Position numbers and translations under genes: made by a program
Notes under the pieces: model-generated
The model's database searches: none
What the model saw: only the letters and a program-made list of their open reading frames with translations
What the model was told of the DNA's origin: nothing
Shown here: positions 32,454 through 43,411 of the stretch, in pieces
Numbering within the stretch: position 1 is the stretch's first letter
Layout of the letters: every line of letters begins with the position of its first letter
Origin: Tetracentron sinense
Taxonomy: Eukaryota > Streptophyta > Magnoliopsida > Trochodendrales > Trochodendraceae
Assembly (NCBI GenBank): GCA_015143295.1
Contig: CM026560.1
Location: 6,388,501-6,452,500 of the forward strand
Direction: 5' to 3'
DNA length: 64,000 nucleotides

Positions 32454-34091
32454 CTAGTCTTTGTAACAATAATATCTTGTCTTTTCAATTGTCTCACGAA
32501 TGAGATGATACTTCTGTTCCACATGTTTCATCTTCTTATGGCTCCTAGGTTCTTTGTTATGAGCTACTGCACCATTACTATCACAAAAGAGAGTAATAGA
32601 TTCAAGTGCTGAAGGAACATTTCCTAGCTCTTGTAAAAACCTTCTGAACCAGATTGCTTCTTTTACTGCTTCAGAAGCTGTAATATATTCTGCTTCTGTG
32701 ATGGAGTCTACAATACTCTTCTGCTTTATGCTGCACCAACTGACAGTAGCACCACCCAGTGTGAACACATACCCAGATGTGGAAGCTCTATTGTTCGGAT
32801 CAGATTGGAAATTAGAATCAGTATAACCTAATCCAACTAAATCTTCTAATTGAAAAGTAAGCACATAATCCCTAGTCCTTTTCAGGTACTTCATGATGTG
32901 CTTCACTGCAGTCCAATGATTAACACCTGGATTGCTTTGGAACAGACTAACAACTCCCACTGCATGACAAATATCCGGTCTAGTACATAACATGGCATAC
33001 ATGAGGCTCCTAACTGCCGAAGTATAAGGGCACCTCTTCATCTGCTCGATCTCATCAGCTGATGTAGGGGCCATCTTTTTAGACAAAGTGACACTATGTC
33101 TAAAAGGAATGAGAGTTGTCTTGCAATCACTCATATTGTACCTAGACAAAATCTTGACTATGTAGGAAGTTTGGCTCAATCCCAATATTCGGCATTTTCT
33201 ATCTCTCAGAATCTTTATTCCAAGAATATAGGATGCCTCTCCCAAGTCTTTCATTGAGAAATACTGAGAAAGCCATATCTTGACTAATGATAACATCCCT
33301 ACATCATTCCCAATGAGTAGGATGTCATCTACATAAAGAATTAGAAATACTACCGCTCTCCCACTGTCCTTCTTGTATATACAAGATTCCTCTAAATTCT
33401 TTTGAAATCCAAATTCTTTGATCGAATGATCAAATCTTTGGTTCCAGCTTCTGGGAGCTTGTTTTAAACTATATATCGACTTGTTTAGCTTGCATACCAT
33501 GTTCTCCTGGTTAGGAGCAATGAAGCCCTCAGGTTGCTTCATATAGATGTCTTCATCTAACATTCCATTAAGGAAAACAGTTTTGACATCCATTTGCCAT
33601 ATCTCATAGTCATGGTGTGAAGCTATAGCTAGCATTATCCTAATGGATTTGAGCATAGCTACAGGTGAAAAGGTATCCACATAATCAACTCCTTAAATTT
33701 AAGTGTAACATTTTACAACAAGTCTTACTTTATAGGTCTCCACGTTACCATCAACACCCTTCTTCCTTTTGTAAATCCATTTGCATCCAATTGGCCTTAT
33801 ACTATCTGGTGGATCTACTAAAGTCCAGGCACCATTGTCATACATGGAATCTATTTCAGCATTCATCGCTTTATTCCATTGAGATGCATCTACATCTAAT
33901 GTAGCTTCCTGATAAGTATTAAGATCTGTATCCTCATCATCAGGGGTAACTAGATAAGCCTCATTATTGTAATACTGAAGTCTATCTGATGGTCTTGAAA
34001 CTCTTTCAGACTTTCTCAGTGGAATAGAATTAGAAGAATTAATAGTGGAAGGATTAGGTTCATCTTGGACACTGGCTATGTTGTCTTTCAT
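32454..34091 (-). pseudogene. pol: Copia element G reverse transcriptase and RNase H
   Basis: Ty1/copia RT and RNase H on the minus strand. An N-terminal part (33699-34091: MNAEIDSMYDNGAWTLVD, GCKWIYKRK) is separated by a stop near 33695 from a 408-residue frame (32454-33680) with QMDVKTVFLNG, LKQAPRSW, YVDDILLIGND and an RNase H ending in ITEAEYITASE. Domain order and the DILLIGN form fit the Angela/Tork/Bianca side of copia; the exact lineage was not resolved. A lone stop in RT and decay upstream make it non-autonomous. Confidence 0.9.
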
Positions 34092-35229
34092 CTTATGAAA
34101 TTCAACCTTCTAAAGAAGATCCATTTCGTCCTCCAAAAAAGTGGCATGATGCCTAACAACTATTGTTTGGTCTGCCTTGGAGTAGAAATAGAAACCCTTA
34201 GTTTCTTTTAGATACCCTACACTTTTCTGTTCTAGATTCCAACTTAGTGGGTTCGAGTTTGCGAACATGCGCAGGACAACCCCATATCCTTAGATGTTGT
34301 AAACTAGATTTTTGCCTAGTCCACAATTCATTGGGTGTAACCGGAATAGACTTAGATGGAACCCGGTTCAGAATTTAAATGGTAGTTTGTAAAGCATATC
34401 CCCAAAGATAGGAAGGTACATCAGCATGGCTCATCATAGAGCAAACCATATCTAATAAGGTCCGGTTTCTTCTTGTAGAAACACCATTTTGTTGAGGTGA
34501 AGTAGGACTTGTCAATTGTGAGATAATCCCATTATCCCTTAAGTAATCCATAAACTCATTGGTAAGGTATTCACCACCTTGATCTGATCAAAGTGTCTTT
34601 ATGGATTTGTCTGTTTGATTCTCAACTTCTAATCTGAATTCTTTGAACTTTTCAAAGGTGTTAGATTTGTGTTGCATCAAATAGACATATCCATATCTGG
34701 AATAGTTATCGGTAAATGTGACAAAATATCGGTATTGTCCTCATGCAACAATGTTAAATGGACCACATACATCACTATGTATGAGTCTCAACTTTTCTTC
34801 GGCTCTTCCTACCTTTTTAAGGTAAGGTTTCTTGGTCATCTTTCCTTCAAGACAAGACTCGCAAGTAGGGAGTGGTTCTACCTTAAGAAAGTCAAGGGGA
34901 CCATCTTTTACCAACCTCTTGATCTTATCAAGATTAATGTGACCAAGTCTCTTATGTTAAAGATAAGTAGACTCTGTGCAGTGTCTCTTCATTGTAGACA
35001 TTCTAGATGTTGAGGCATTGTCACTTTGCAGACATTCATTATTTACCAAATGAAATATTAAATAAAGACCATTAATGAGATTACCAGTAATCAAGACCTT
35101 TCCATCTTTCTTAATTTCAATTATTGAATTAAGAATGATAGAGAATCCGCAAAGTAAAAGTCTTGATATTGAAATCAAATTACGATGTGTAGAAGACACA
35201 TAAAAGCAGTCTTCTAAAATTAATGTCTT
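34092..35229 (-). pseudogene. Copia element G integrase region, decayed
   Basis: Between RT and protease-gag. A piece at 34957-35199 (RNLISISRLLLCGF, KDGKVLITGNL) is the protease-to-integrase linker of copia elements. The integrase core beyond it carries several stops and is readable only in fragments. Confidence 0.7.
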
Positions 35230-36330
35230 TCAATTAGGTAAATAAAGATTAAACAAGCCAATTGACTTCACTGCAACATTTGCACCCGAGCCAACTTTAA
35301 GTTTCTGCTCCTGTTTGGTCGGCTTTCTAGTTTCCTTGAACCCTTGCAAACAAATGCAAATATGTAGAGTGGATCCAGAATCCACGCACCATGAGTTAGG
35401 AGGACCATCCAAAAAGTTTGACTCAACAGTAATCAATATCTCAAAGCATCTCATACCTTGAGTATGGGCGCCACCCTTCTTAAGAGTTGCGAGGTAAGTC
35501 CTACAGTTCCTCTTCCAGTGGCTCATTTTACCACAGTGAAAACACTTTCCCTTACCTTTGTTTTCCTTGCCAGTATCACCTAAAGAACCTTTGGCAACTC
35601 TTGCCTTACCCCTGTTGTCTTTAAATTTACCTTTGCCCTTATTCCCTTTTCTAAACTTTTTAAATCTCTTGGAGGTATCAGGTTTATCGACTATTAAAGT
35701 TTCTCCCTTTGTTGACTTTTTGATCAAATCTTCTGCCGCCATAAGTGAGTTCATAAGCTCACTTAGTGACATTTCACTCTTGTTCATGTTATAATTTAAC
35801 ATGAACGCATTAAAGGACGAAAGGAGTGACTGCAGAACAGTGTCAACCTGAGTGATGGCATCCATCTCTCCACCATGAATTTCCAGCTCATTTAATAAGC
35901 CCATCATCTTTATGATGTGCTCCCTAACTGGATTTCCCTCAGCCATCTTAGTGTTAACAAGGGATTTCAACTTTACTTGTCGAGCTAACCTATTTTGCTC
36001 ACCAAACATCTCATGAAGGTTTTAAAAAATGTCAGAAGCCTTATCCATGTGTTCATGCTGGCTTTGTAAAATGTTAGACATTGAAGCTAGTATGTAACAC
36101 TTGGTCATCTGATTGGACCTCTCTCATTGCTCTAACTCAGCCTTTTGGGCCAGTGAAGCATCTAGAAGAATTTCGGGTTTAGTTGTCTTAAGACATAGGT
36201 CAAGGTTATCCGCGGCAAATACTATATTAATCTTTCTTTTCCAGTTTACATAGTTAGTTCCGACTAATTTTTCATCAAGAAGAATTTCAGTCATAGGGTA
36301 AAGGCTTGTCATGATCTGATCAAATGACAA
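35230..36330 (-). pseudogene. gag: Copia element G gag and protease
   Basis: Gag N-terminus at 36124-36330 (LVGTNYVNWKRKINIV) and, after a stop and frameshift, a 259-residue frame at 35230-36009 with the gag core (LLNELEIHGGEMD), a basic stretch, a zinc knuckle CFHCGKMSHWKRNC and the protease motif CVDSGST. Broken into at least two frames. Confidence 0.85.
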
Positions 36331-37932
36331 ATAAGATAGTATTAGGGATCTATTGTATTCATTAATTACTAATAGATTATGGGTCTGTTTCTAATAGTAT
36401 TGCCTATTTAGGAAGTTTTAATTAGCATCGAAAACCTAGACACTGGCTTCATGTGATCCTGCCTTTGGGCACAATATCACATCGCCTTGAACAGGCAGAT
36501 AGTAACTATCTTCTCCATTTTCACAGATCTCATCTTGTGAATTTTGGAGCATTCGATCTACTGTCTGATCTATAAGGGATGTTATATTCACGATTTGGCG
36601 TTATTGTATAATATCTCTTATTCATGTGCCCACCTACCATGAACCTAATAAACACCTAATGAAAGCTCACGCTTTGGCGTTATTGCTCCCACTATTTGCT
36701 TATACAGTTTTCACCATGTTCTCACATAGGTGAGAGAGATTAGGCCCGGCTTTGGCCTGTCAGCTTACTCACACTAGCCATTATAAGATCACATAGTGTA
36801 TGATAGAAGATCATAATACTCAGGGACTTGTCCCCAGTCTTATATACACATGATATATCAAGAGCAATTATTTCTACAGAATAATTAAACAACAGATATC
36901 ATCTCATGATAAAAAATAAAAAACAGTATTATCTCATGATAAAACCAATAGTAATAAACATCATATGAGATTAATAGCTATGGGTCAGTAAAATTAAAAT
37001 GAATGGATGCAAGAGAATGGGATAAGAACAAAGGCAGCTCGTAAACTCCTTCGCAATTCCTTCCTTTATCATCTTATCCAGATCAACATCACAGCATCCT
37101 CCTTCACAACATCTCCACCAATGCATGATAAAATAATGGCATTAGGGAAACCCGTATTTCATTAGCCCTTTTTAGGAAAACTGAATGAATCTGCCCTTTA
37201 CAGATTGCCAAAACCTACTACGTATTTTCTTCTAATATGAATGCATGATAAACGATTTATCACATAGCAAAAAATTGGACTCATAACTATAATCTTATAT
37301 AATTAGATGCAACATGGTGATGGAGTACTTTTTCCTATAATTTAAAAGGATTAAAATATAATGATAACAATTATCATTAAGCTCGATAAAATCTATATCT
37401 CATATAGATCAAATTCGGAAAATAAAACTATTATATTTTCCTACAACATATTTTAATAAAACTATTTTATTAAAAATTCCATATAGGATTTCCTTAAAAC
37501 TATTTTAAGTAATATTTAATATTTATTAGGACTTTCCTAAAAATATAAAATAAATACCTTAAATCCTAAATGTGATCTCATCACTATAAATAGGTTTTAA
37601 AACTTTCCAATAAAATCTATTTATTAGAAAAATCATTATTAATTATTTAAATGATCAAATCATTAATAAGGGAAATTTCAAAATAAACTATTTATTTTGA
37701 AATTAATTATATCTCATATAATTATACTAGTTTTTAAAATTATTATCATTATCAAATCTCATTCGATAATTAATAAAAAAATTATTTATTTATTCATCTC
37801 ATGAACAAATAAAATAATAAAAACTACTAGCAATAAAATAAATAAATTCATCTCATGAATTATATTATCTATTTAATTATCCTTAAAAACAAATAGGAAA
37901 ATTACTCCCTAACCATGAGCTCTGATACCAAT
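36331..37932 (-). other. Long 5' leader of copia element G with tRNA-Met primer site
   Basis: About 1.6 kb between gag and the 5' LTR, AT-rich, without coding frames. The primer site TGGTATCAGAGCTC is on minus at 37930-37917, two bases from the LTR. Nothing else is recognised in it. Confidence 0.8.
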
Positions 37933-38452
37933 TGAAGGGGGATCCGGATAAAAATTTGTGCGGAAACTGGATCCCGATGATCTTTACACCATAGAAAGCA
38001 ACTAAAACTATCTAAGAGTTTCAGTCATATTACCTCGGTGAATGATGTTCGTCGGTGAAGCTAAATCCACTCGAATCATCAGAACTTTTTGTAGAGATTT
38101 CTCGAAGAAATACTCGAAGCTCGATCCTTGTTCTTCGCTATCCCCACGAAGCTTTAGAATTTCTACTTGGAATTGAAGTAACAAGAAGAAAAAGATGGAG
38201 TAATGGTGTAGACTTTCGATCACCAAAAACCCTAGGGTTCAAAACCCTTGAATTGAAAAACCCAACTTGAAGCAACCCTTGTAGCTGGCGAAAATCCCTA
38301 GGGACTCTCCCTAGGGGCTCACGGTTTGGAGAGGAGGAGAGGGAGAGAAAAAAAATTTGGAGAATAATGAGAATTCTCTCTCACACGTTTTGGGTGTTGG
38401 GGTATTTATAGATTGGATCAAATCCAAATCCTACTCCAACTACAACTTATCC
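37933..38452 (-). mobile_element. 5' LTR of copia element G, truncated
   Basis: It starts TGAAGGGGGATCCGG on plus and matches the first 520 bases of the LTR at 17931, then stops at CAACTTATCC where unrelated sequence begins. About 1.7 kb of LTR and the outer target duplication are lost, probably by deletion. Confidence 0.8.
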
Positions 38453-39337
38453 CAATCCCTCAATCAAAAAAAATTCAGATTATAATAAAAAAGTTAAAAT
38501 AGATTTCTAGTCAATTATTTAAAACGAGTTTTAACCCAAGCTCGCACTTTATCGAAAAAACTTGAAGACGATGATATACCCGAAGGCAATACCGCAACAA
38601 AGAATAATATCTGCTAAGATGAAGGTTCTTCATTTGAGAAATCAAGAACTATTACTCAACTACGGTAAAAGCCTGACTGAACTTGTGAAAATGTTTAAAT
38701 CCCAGAGATTCAATTGAAAGAGATATCAAACAAGAAAAACAACCAACAGAGAAATCATAGACGTTGAAAACACTAATTGGATTAACTCAAACTAACATTA
38801 CCTCATTAAGAGAATTCCACCCTAGCCACGGCTAGGGTTTTAGCAATCTATACAGAGAGAAAAACTAAAACAATAATAGAAGAGAGATGATTCCTGGGTC
38901 AGAGATTCAAAGATCTCCCTAATAACACCTCTCTATGAGTTTAAATAACTAAAAGGGAAGAAGAAGAGTGAAACTAAGCAAAAGGGAAACTTCTAAATAC
39001 AAAATCTCGCCCAAAATAGTCAATTCAAGGCCAAAACGCTAGTCCCGCAACCACCGATCAATCGAGCAAGCGTGCCGATCGATTGGGCCTTCAATCACAA
39101 AAATCTGGAAAAAATCACAGCCTTCTGGTCGATTGGCGATTCTGGCCGATTGATTGGCACTCCGATCGATCACCGGGGATCGCCGATCAATCGCCCAAAT
39201 CACCGGTTAGCCAATTTTGCCTATTTTTTCATCTTTTTGACTCTTTTCCTTTCGTTGATTTCCATGAGACTTCTTTACTCAAATTCCGTACATAAAACAT
39301 CATAGAAAATGATTAGAATTTTCAATCAACAAATGGG
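38453..39337 (-). mobile_element. Fragment of an unclassified LTR (F), left of element D
   Basis: No coding frame. On the minus strand it has, in order, a palindrome-rich stretch at 39050-39200 (CGATTGATCGGC, CGATCGATCGG), a TATA-like TTATTTAAAC near 38945, and leader-like pyrimidine-rich sequence. This is the layout of a U3-R-U5 region. It is interrupted by Sirevirus D after ATGGG (39333-39337) and resumes at 53192. The family was not identified. Confidence 0.5.
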
Positions 39338-40010
39338 TGAAATTTATCTAGATCAATGATCTCTAAGACCTAGAGGAGGGGTGAATAGGTCTATCTAATA
39401 ATTTCTAACCAATTTCAATTTTTCAATTAATATGTTTAGAAATCAATGAACAATTCAATCAGACAATCCACATAAATCAAACACAGAAGATTTTTACGTG
39501 GAAAACCCTAACTGGAAAAAATCACGGGACCTTGTCCAGCAATAAACTTCACTATGAAAAGATATCAAGTACAAGACAAGACCTTACCAAAACAAAAACG
39601 ACGTTCCTAGGTATAGACTCTTACTCTTGATTTCCACGAACCAGCAGGTTCGATCTCCGCCGTAGCAGCTTCGGTTCCACACCGACCAAATCTTTTCAAG
39701 CTACTTCAAAACCACAATCACACACGATCGATCTCCTTCCACGAAGGCTCCGGATCAAACACCAGACACACACACAAGGTGTAGGGTTGTGAATCAATTT
39801 AGAAAGTTTCAAACCCTAGAGGCATCTCATACAGATCTGAGATCACACAATGCAAGATCAAAGGTTTAGATCTATACTTGCATTCTCTAGGATCAAAGAA
39901 AGAGGAGGGATCAACAAAGATCTAATAAAAGCAATAAGAAAACCCTAGAAGAGTTTCTCAGACATCTACTCTTTCAAAAATATCAAAGACACAAATTAGG
40001 TCTCCAAAAA

Positions 40011-40028
40011 GTTGTTTATATAGGGTTT
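40011..40028 (-). promoter_or_regulatory. TATA box of the Sirevirus D LTR promoter
   Basis: The minus strand reads CCCTATATAAACAAC about 40 nt past the palindrome cluster, the only clear TATA box in the LTR. The same sequence is in the 5' LTR near 52640-52655, where it would drive gag and pol. Confidence 0.7.
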
Positions 40029-40068
40029 AAAAAAAGAATCCAGAAAAAGAAAAATTCTTTTTACGGGG

Positions 40069-40253
40069 ACCGATCGATCGGTGCTCACTACCGATCGCTC
40101 GGTCCAAAACGGATCGCTCGGTCCAAATGACCGATCGCTTGGTTATAAATCATCTCTCTGGAAAAATACCCCATACAAACTTTTTGTCCAGTCGATAGCC
40201 ACCGATCGCTCGGTAGGCCACCGATCGATCGGTCTCAATACCGAGCGATCGGT
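40069..40253. promoter_or_regulatory. Palindrome cluster in U3 of Sirevirus D 3' LTR
   Basis: Seven variants of ACCGATCGATCGGT / ACCGAGCGATCGGT flank a 26-nt core at 40154-40179 that matches the element B core at 24 of 26 positions. Palindromic repeats upstream of the TATA box are a described Sirevirus trait; the match to a Tekay LTR is not expected. Confidence 0.65.
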
Positions 40254-40564
40254 TGAGACAGAATTGTTTTCAAACCATGATTCATTTCATTTTTATTTGA
40301 TTCAAATGAGATCAAACAACTTTGTTAGGTTTAAAACTATCCTCCTAGGTATGTTTAGAGTTATCTAGCCAAATCCAACCTAGGTAGGGGTCTCTAAGTC
40401 CATTACCTGTCTAGATCCAGAGTAGGAGCTTTTTCTTCTCTTTCTTCAATCTTCTTTAAGCTTTAGCTCTTCTCTTCTGACAAGTTGAACATGACTCGAC
40501 GACTCGACTCACATGACCTATCTAATGATCACGGAATTTGCCAACACCTATTTAGGGATTTACA

Positions 40565-41168
40565 ATCTCCCCCTTTGGCAATTCCGGGACAAAACAAGAC
40601 TTAACTCATATTCTAGGTTCAAATTTTCCCAATTGATTCAAAAATGGAAAATTGACCTTTACATGACACAAAAATATAATTACAGGACTTTTGACATGTT
40701 AGCTTGTCATGATTCACCAAACTTAGAACCTGTTTGCCTGCACATGCTAAATCAAAAACATGTGAAGCATGGGAAATAAAATATGGGATAAAATATTGGA
40801 AGAATGAAAATATGTATTACATAACATCCACAATTCAACAATACTATATCCATAACAGGTTAAGCATTCCATAACATCATCCAAAACATTTATAACCTCA
40901 TCCAACACATTAACACATTACACATTAATCATAACTCTCCCCCTTTTTGGCTCGAAATGCCAAAGGTGGACTAGAAAATTAATGCATAACTATCCAAATG
41001 AGATGAGATAGAAGATAATGAGCATAAACCATTCAAATGTATACATCCATAACAAGTCAATAATATCCAAGTAGGTTTGTACTAAGTACAACCAAGACAA
41101 AATACATCGAAATGTCAAACAAAAACTACCACTCGACTAAGATAAACTCCAATCACGAACTATCACTC
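40565..41168 (-). other. 3' non-coding region of Sirevirus D with two polypurine tracts
   Basis: The minus strand has purine runs at 40581-40565 (CCAAAGGGGGAGAT, next to the LTR) and at 40951-40935 (GCCAAAAAGGGGGAGAG). The first is the functional position; the second fits the multiple-tract pattern of Sireviruses. No coding sequence is present. Confidence 0.75.
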
Positions 41169-42452
41169 CTACTCATCATCAGAAGTGAGCTGGGACTCAT
41201 AGTAAGCTCGAAAATCCCGAACATCTCTTTGTACGCCTAGCACGGCTGCATCGAGAGATCCAAGTCTACCACGAACCTCTGTAGTAAACTCCTCGTAGGA
41301 TGAAACATGAGTCTTGAGATCCATCTGCATCTCTCGCATCATCCTGGCAAGATCATCCATAGTGGCCGGAGGAGGATGAGATGACCCAGCACCAACTTTT
41401 GCTCCCTCCTCTGTATCTCGAACTGAGGCATGTGAAAAACTCTGAGCTAGGGTCTTTTTGTTGATTGGACCCTTAGGAACTCGAGTAGGAACACCAGGAG
41501 GAGCGATAACTCCTTGAGAACCAAGAAGTTTAGTGATGAGTGAACCAAATGGTAGGGCTCCAACTGCTGTACTAGTTTGATGGGCTTGGATCATCAAGTC
41601 AATGATGTGAGCGGCAAGATCAATATCACGCCCACGTAGAAGACTAAACAGAAATCTAGCTCTACCTTCCCTAAGGTCCGCAATATGAACCTTTGGATGG
41701 ATATTTGCACTCATAACTAGGTTTACTAGTCTAGCATCCTTAGTGAGTTTCACCACTTCAATAAGAGACCCAACCCAAAACGTAGGAGTACCACTAAGAA
41801 AGGTAACAACATGTTCCATGGAGTCTTTATCCTCATCACTCTTATAATTATAAGGATAATATGCATTTGGAACTCGAGGACAGCCAAGGAATTTAGAAAG
41901 CAAATCAGCATTTATGACAATAGATTGTTCTAATGCTCGAGATTTGAATGACCATTTTTTCTGGTTGATTTCAGAAAAATTAGAGTAAAATTCCCTAACT
42001 AACTGGACAGAAGCAGGACCGGATAAGGTAAGTATACCTTCCCATTTACGATCTGAAATGAGTTTAGGAAGATAATAATCACCAAAATCGGAAATATGTA
42101 TGTCCCTTTCAACCATTACACCTTTCTTGCTAAAATACTCACTATAGAGTTGAGCAGCAGTAGGACTTATAAACTGGGATAACTGACTGGACTGGGAAGA
42201 TGAAGCTTTACCTTTATTTTTTCGAGTTTTATCAGCCAAAGATTTTTGACGATTCTCAATTGTAGAATCTATCATTCTACGAATTGGCCTGTCCCCAATT
42301 GAAATACCATGCCCTATTGGAGTGAAAGTAAAAGGCTCTTGGTTTTCCTCATCTTGAGGAGGATCCTCTTGGTTGTTGATGACCAACCTCCGACGTTTGG
42401 GAACGCCAGACATGAGATAGGCAAGAAGGATTAACGACAAAAGGAAAGCCAT
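41169..42452 (-). CDS. Env-position ORF of Sirevirus D (427 aa)
   Basis: Open frame downstream of pol, in element orientation. The N-terminus MAFLLSLILLAYL is hydrophobic and is followed by MSGVPKRRR, which could be the true start (residue 14). The middle (about residues 110-240; REFYSNFSEINQKKWSFKSR, LLSKFLGCPR, PYNYKSDEDKDSMEHV) resembles the domain annotated as putative plant transposon protein in plant retroelement ORFs. The C-terminal 70 residues look helical or coiled-coil (MDDLARMMREMQMD). There is no obvious second membrane segment or furin-type site, so an envelope role is not supported by the sequence. The frame is intact. It is cut off from pol by 1.3 kb plus a solo LTR inserted 125 bases before its ATG. 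Confidence 0.7.
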   Translation of the reverse strand: MAFLLSLILLAYLMSGVPKRRRLVINNQEDPPQDEENQEPFTFTPIGHGISIGDRPIRRMIDSTIENRQKSLADKTRKNKGKASSSQSSQLSQFISPTAAQLYSEYFSKKGVMVERDIHISDFGDYYLPKLISDRKWEGILTLSGPASVQLVREFYSNFSEINQKKWSFKSRALEQSIVINADLLSKFLGCPRVPNAYYPYNYKSDEDKDSMEHVVTFLSGTPTFWVGSLIEVVKLTKDARLVNLVMSANIHPKVHIADLREGRARFLFSLLRGRDIDLAAHIIDLMIQAHQTSTAVGALPFGSLITKLLGSQGVIAPPGVPTRVPKGPINKKTLAQSFSHASVRDTEEGAKVGAGSSHPPPATMDDLARMMREMQMDLKTHVSSYEEFTTEVRGRLGSLDAAVLGVQRDVRDFRAYYESQLTSDDE

Positions 42453-42576
42453 GGAAGAAAACGTAAGAAAACGATGCCCTAGATGAGAAAATCAATCTAA
42501 ATCCAAGAAAATGCACAAAGCTTACCTTTTAGATGCTTGGGAAACCTTTAGAATCGAATGGAATGACCGTAGGAAA

Positions 42577-42581
42577 GATTT
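42577..42581. repeat. Target-site duplication GATTT of the solo LTR, left copy
   Basis: GATTT precedes the LTR here and follows it at 45262-45266, a perfect 5-bp duplication. Confidence 0.9.
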
Positions 42582-42794
42582 TGTAGAGCCCCAGACCTTT
42601 TCATGCTTAATACATGACACTTTCGTAGTCAATTTGCCTTTAAAGAGGTATAATTAATAAATAAGGAAGAAATTGGAAATTCTGAAATGTCAGAAATGTT
42701 CCTTTTCGAAGTACGAACTCAACGCAAGTTGAATCGTCAAAATCGGATGAACGAGTCAAAAGATATGGCCAAAACAGTATGGACCTGTAGGAAA

Positions 42795-42970
42795 TCGTAG
42801 CTCGGTTATGCACTAAGGACATAGCTCGGTTATGCACTAAGGACGTAGCTCGGAATGCACTAAGGACGTAGCTCGGTTATGCACTAAGGACGTAGCTCGG
42901 TTATGCACTAAGGACGTAGCTCGGAATGCACTAAGGACGTAGCTCGGTTATGCACTAAGGACGTAGCTCT
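42795..42970. repeat. 24-bp tandem repeat private to the solo LTR
   Basis: About seven copies of a unit around GTAGCTCGGTTATGCACTAA, two of them shortened. The other family A LTRs have a single related stretch (GAGCACGTCCTTAGTGCC, inverse strand) at this place. Confidence 0.9.
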
Positions 42971-43154
42971 GACAACGTGCTCTGATAAGGCACAGGCAAC
43001 GCATAGACAACGTATACGTTATGCATCCGTTGTGCAACAGACAACGGGTACGTTGTACAGCTCACAACGGGTACGTTGTACAGTTCACAACGGACAACGA
43101 GCTCAGCATTATGCACAACACAACGTGACAACGGGTTCGGCACCCTTCACAACG

Positions 43155-43411
43155 GACAACGTGTTCAGCACTGTTCATAGCACAACGTGTTTGGCACTGT
43201 TCACAGCACAACGTGTTCAGCACTGTTCACAGCACAACGTGTTCAGCACTGTTCACAGCACAACGTGTTTGGCACTGTTCACAACACAACGAGCTCAGTA
43301 CTATGCACAACGTGTTTGGCACTATTCACAGCACAACGTGTTCAGCACTGTTCACAGCACAACGTGTTTGGCACTGTTCACAGCACAACGTGTTCGGCAC
43401 TGTTCACAGCA
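43155..43411. repeat. 26-bp tandem repeat of family A LTR (about ten copies)
   Basis: Unit around ACAACGTGTTCAGCACTGTT plus CACAGC. Each unit holds an ACGT core (AACGTG). Copy number differs among the LTRs: about six in A1, eight in A2 and A3, seven in A4, ten here. Frames through it encode repeats such as VHSTTC and are not genes. Confidence 0.9.

Larger units (their letters stand above)
39338..40564 (-). mobile_element. 3' LTR of Sirevirus D
   Basis: On minus TGTAAATCCC (40564) to ATAAATTTCA (39338). It carries the palindrome cluster at 40069-40253 and, downstream on minus, a TATA box CTATATAAACAAC at about 40023-40011. Confidence 0.95.

Noticed and set aside
42479-42525. A 47-nt intron before the env-position ORF (strong donor AAAAG|GTAAGC, acceptor ATCTAG)
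   Set aside because: Too short for a plant intron and no other acceptor found before the ATG. The donor might be used with a more distant acceptor, which could not be identified.
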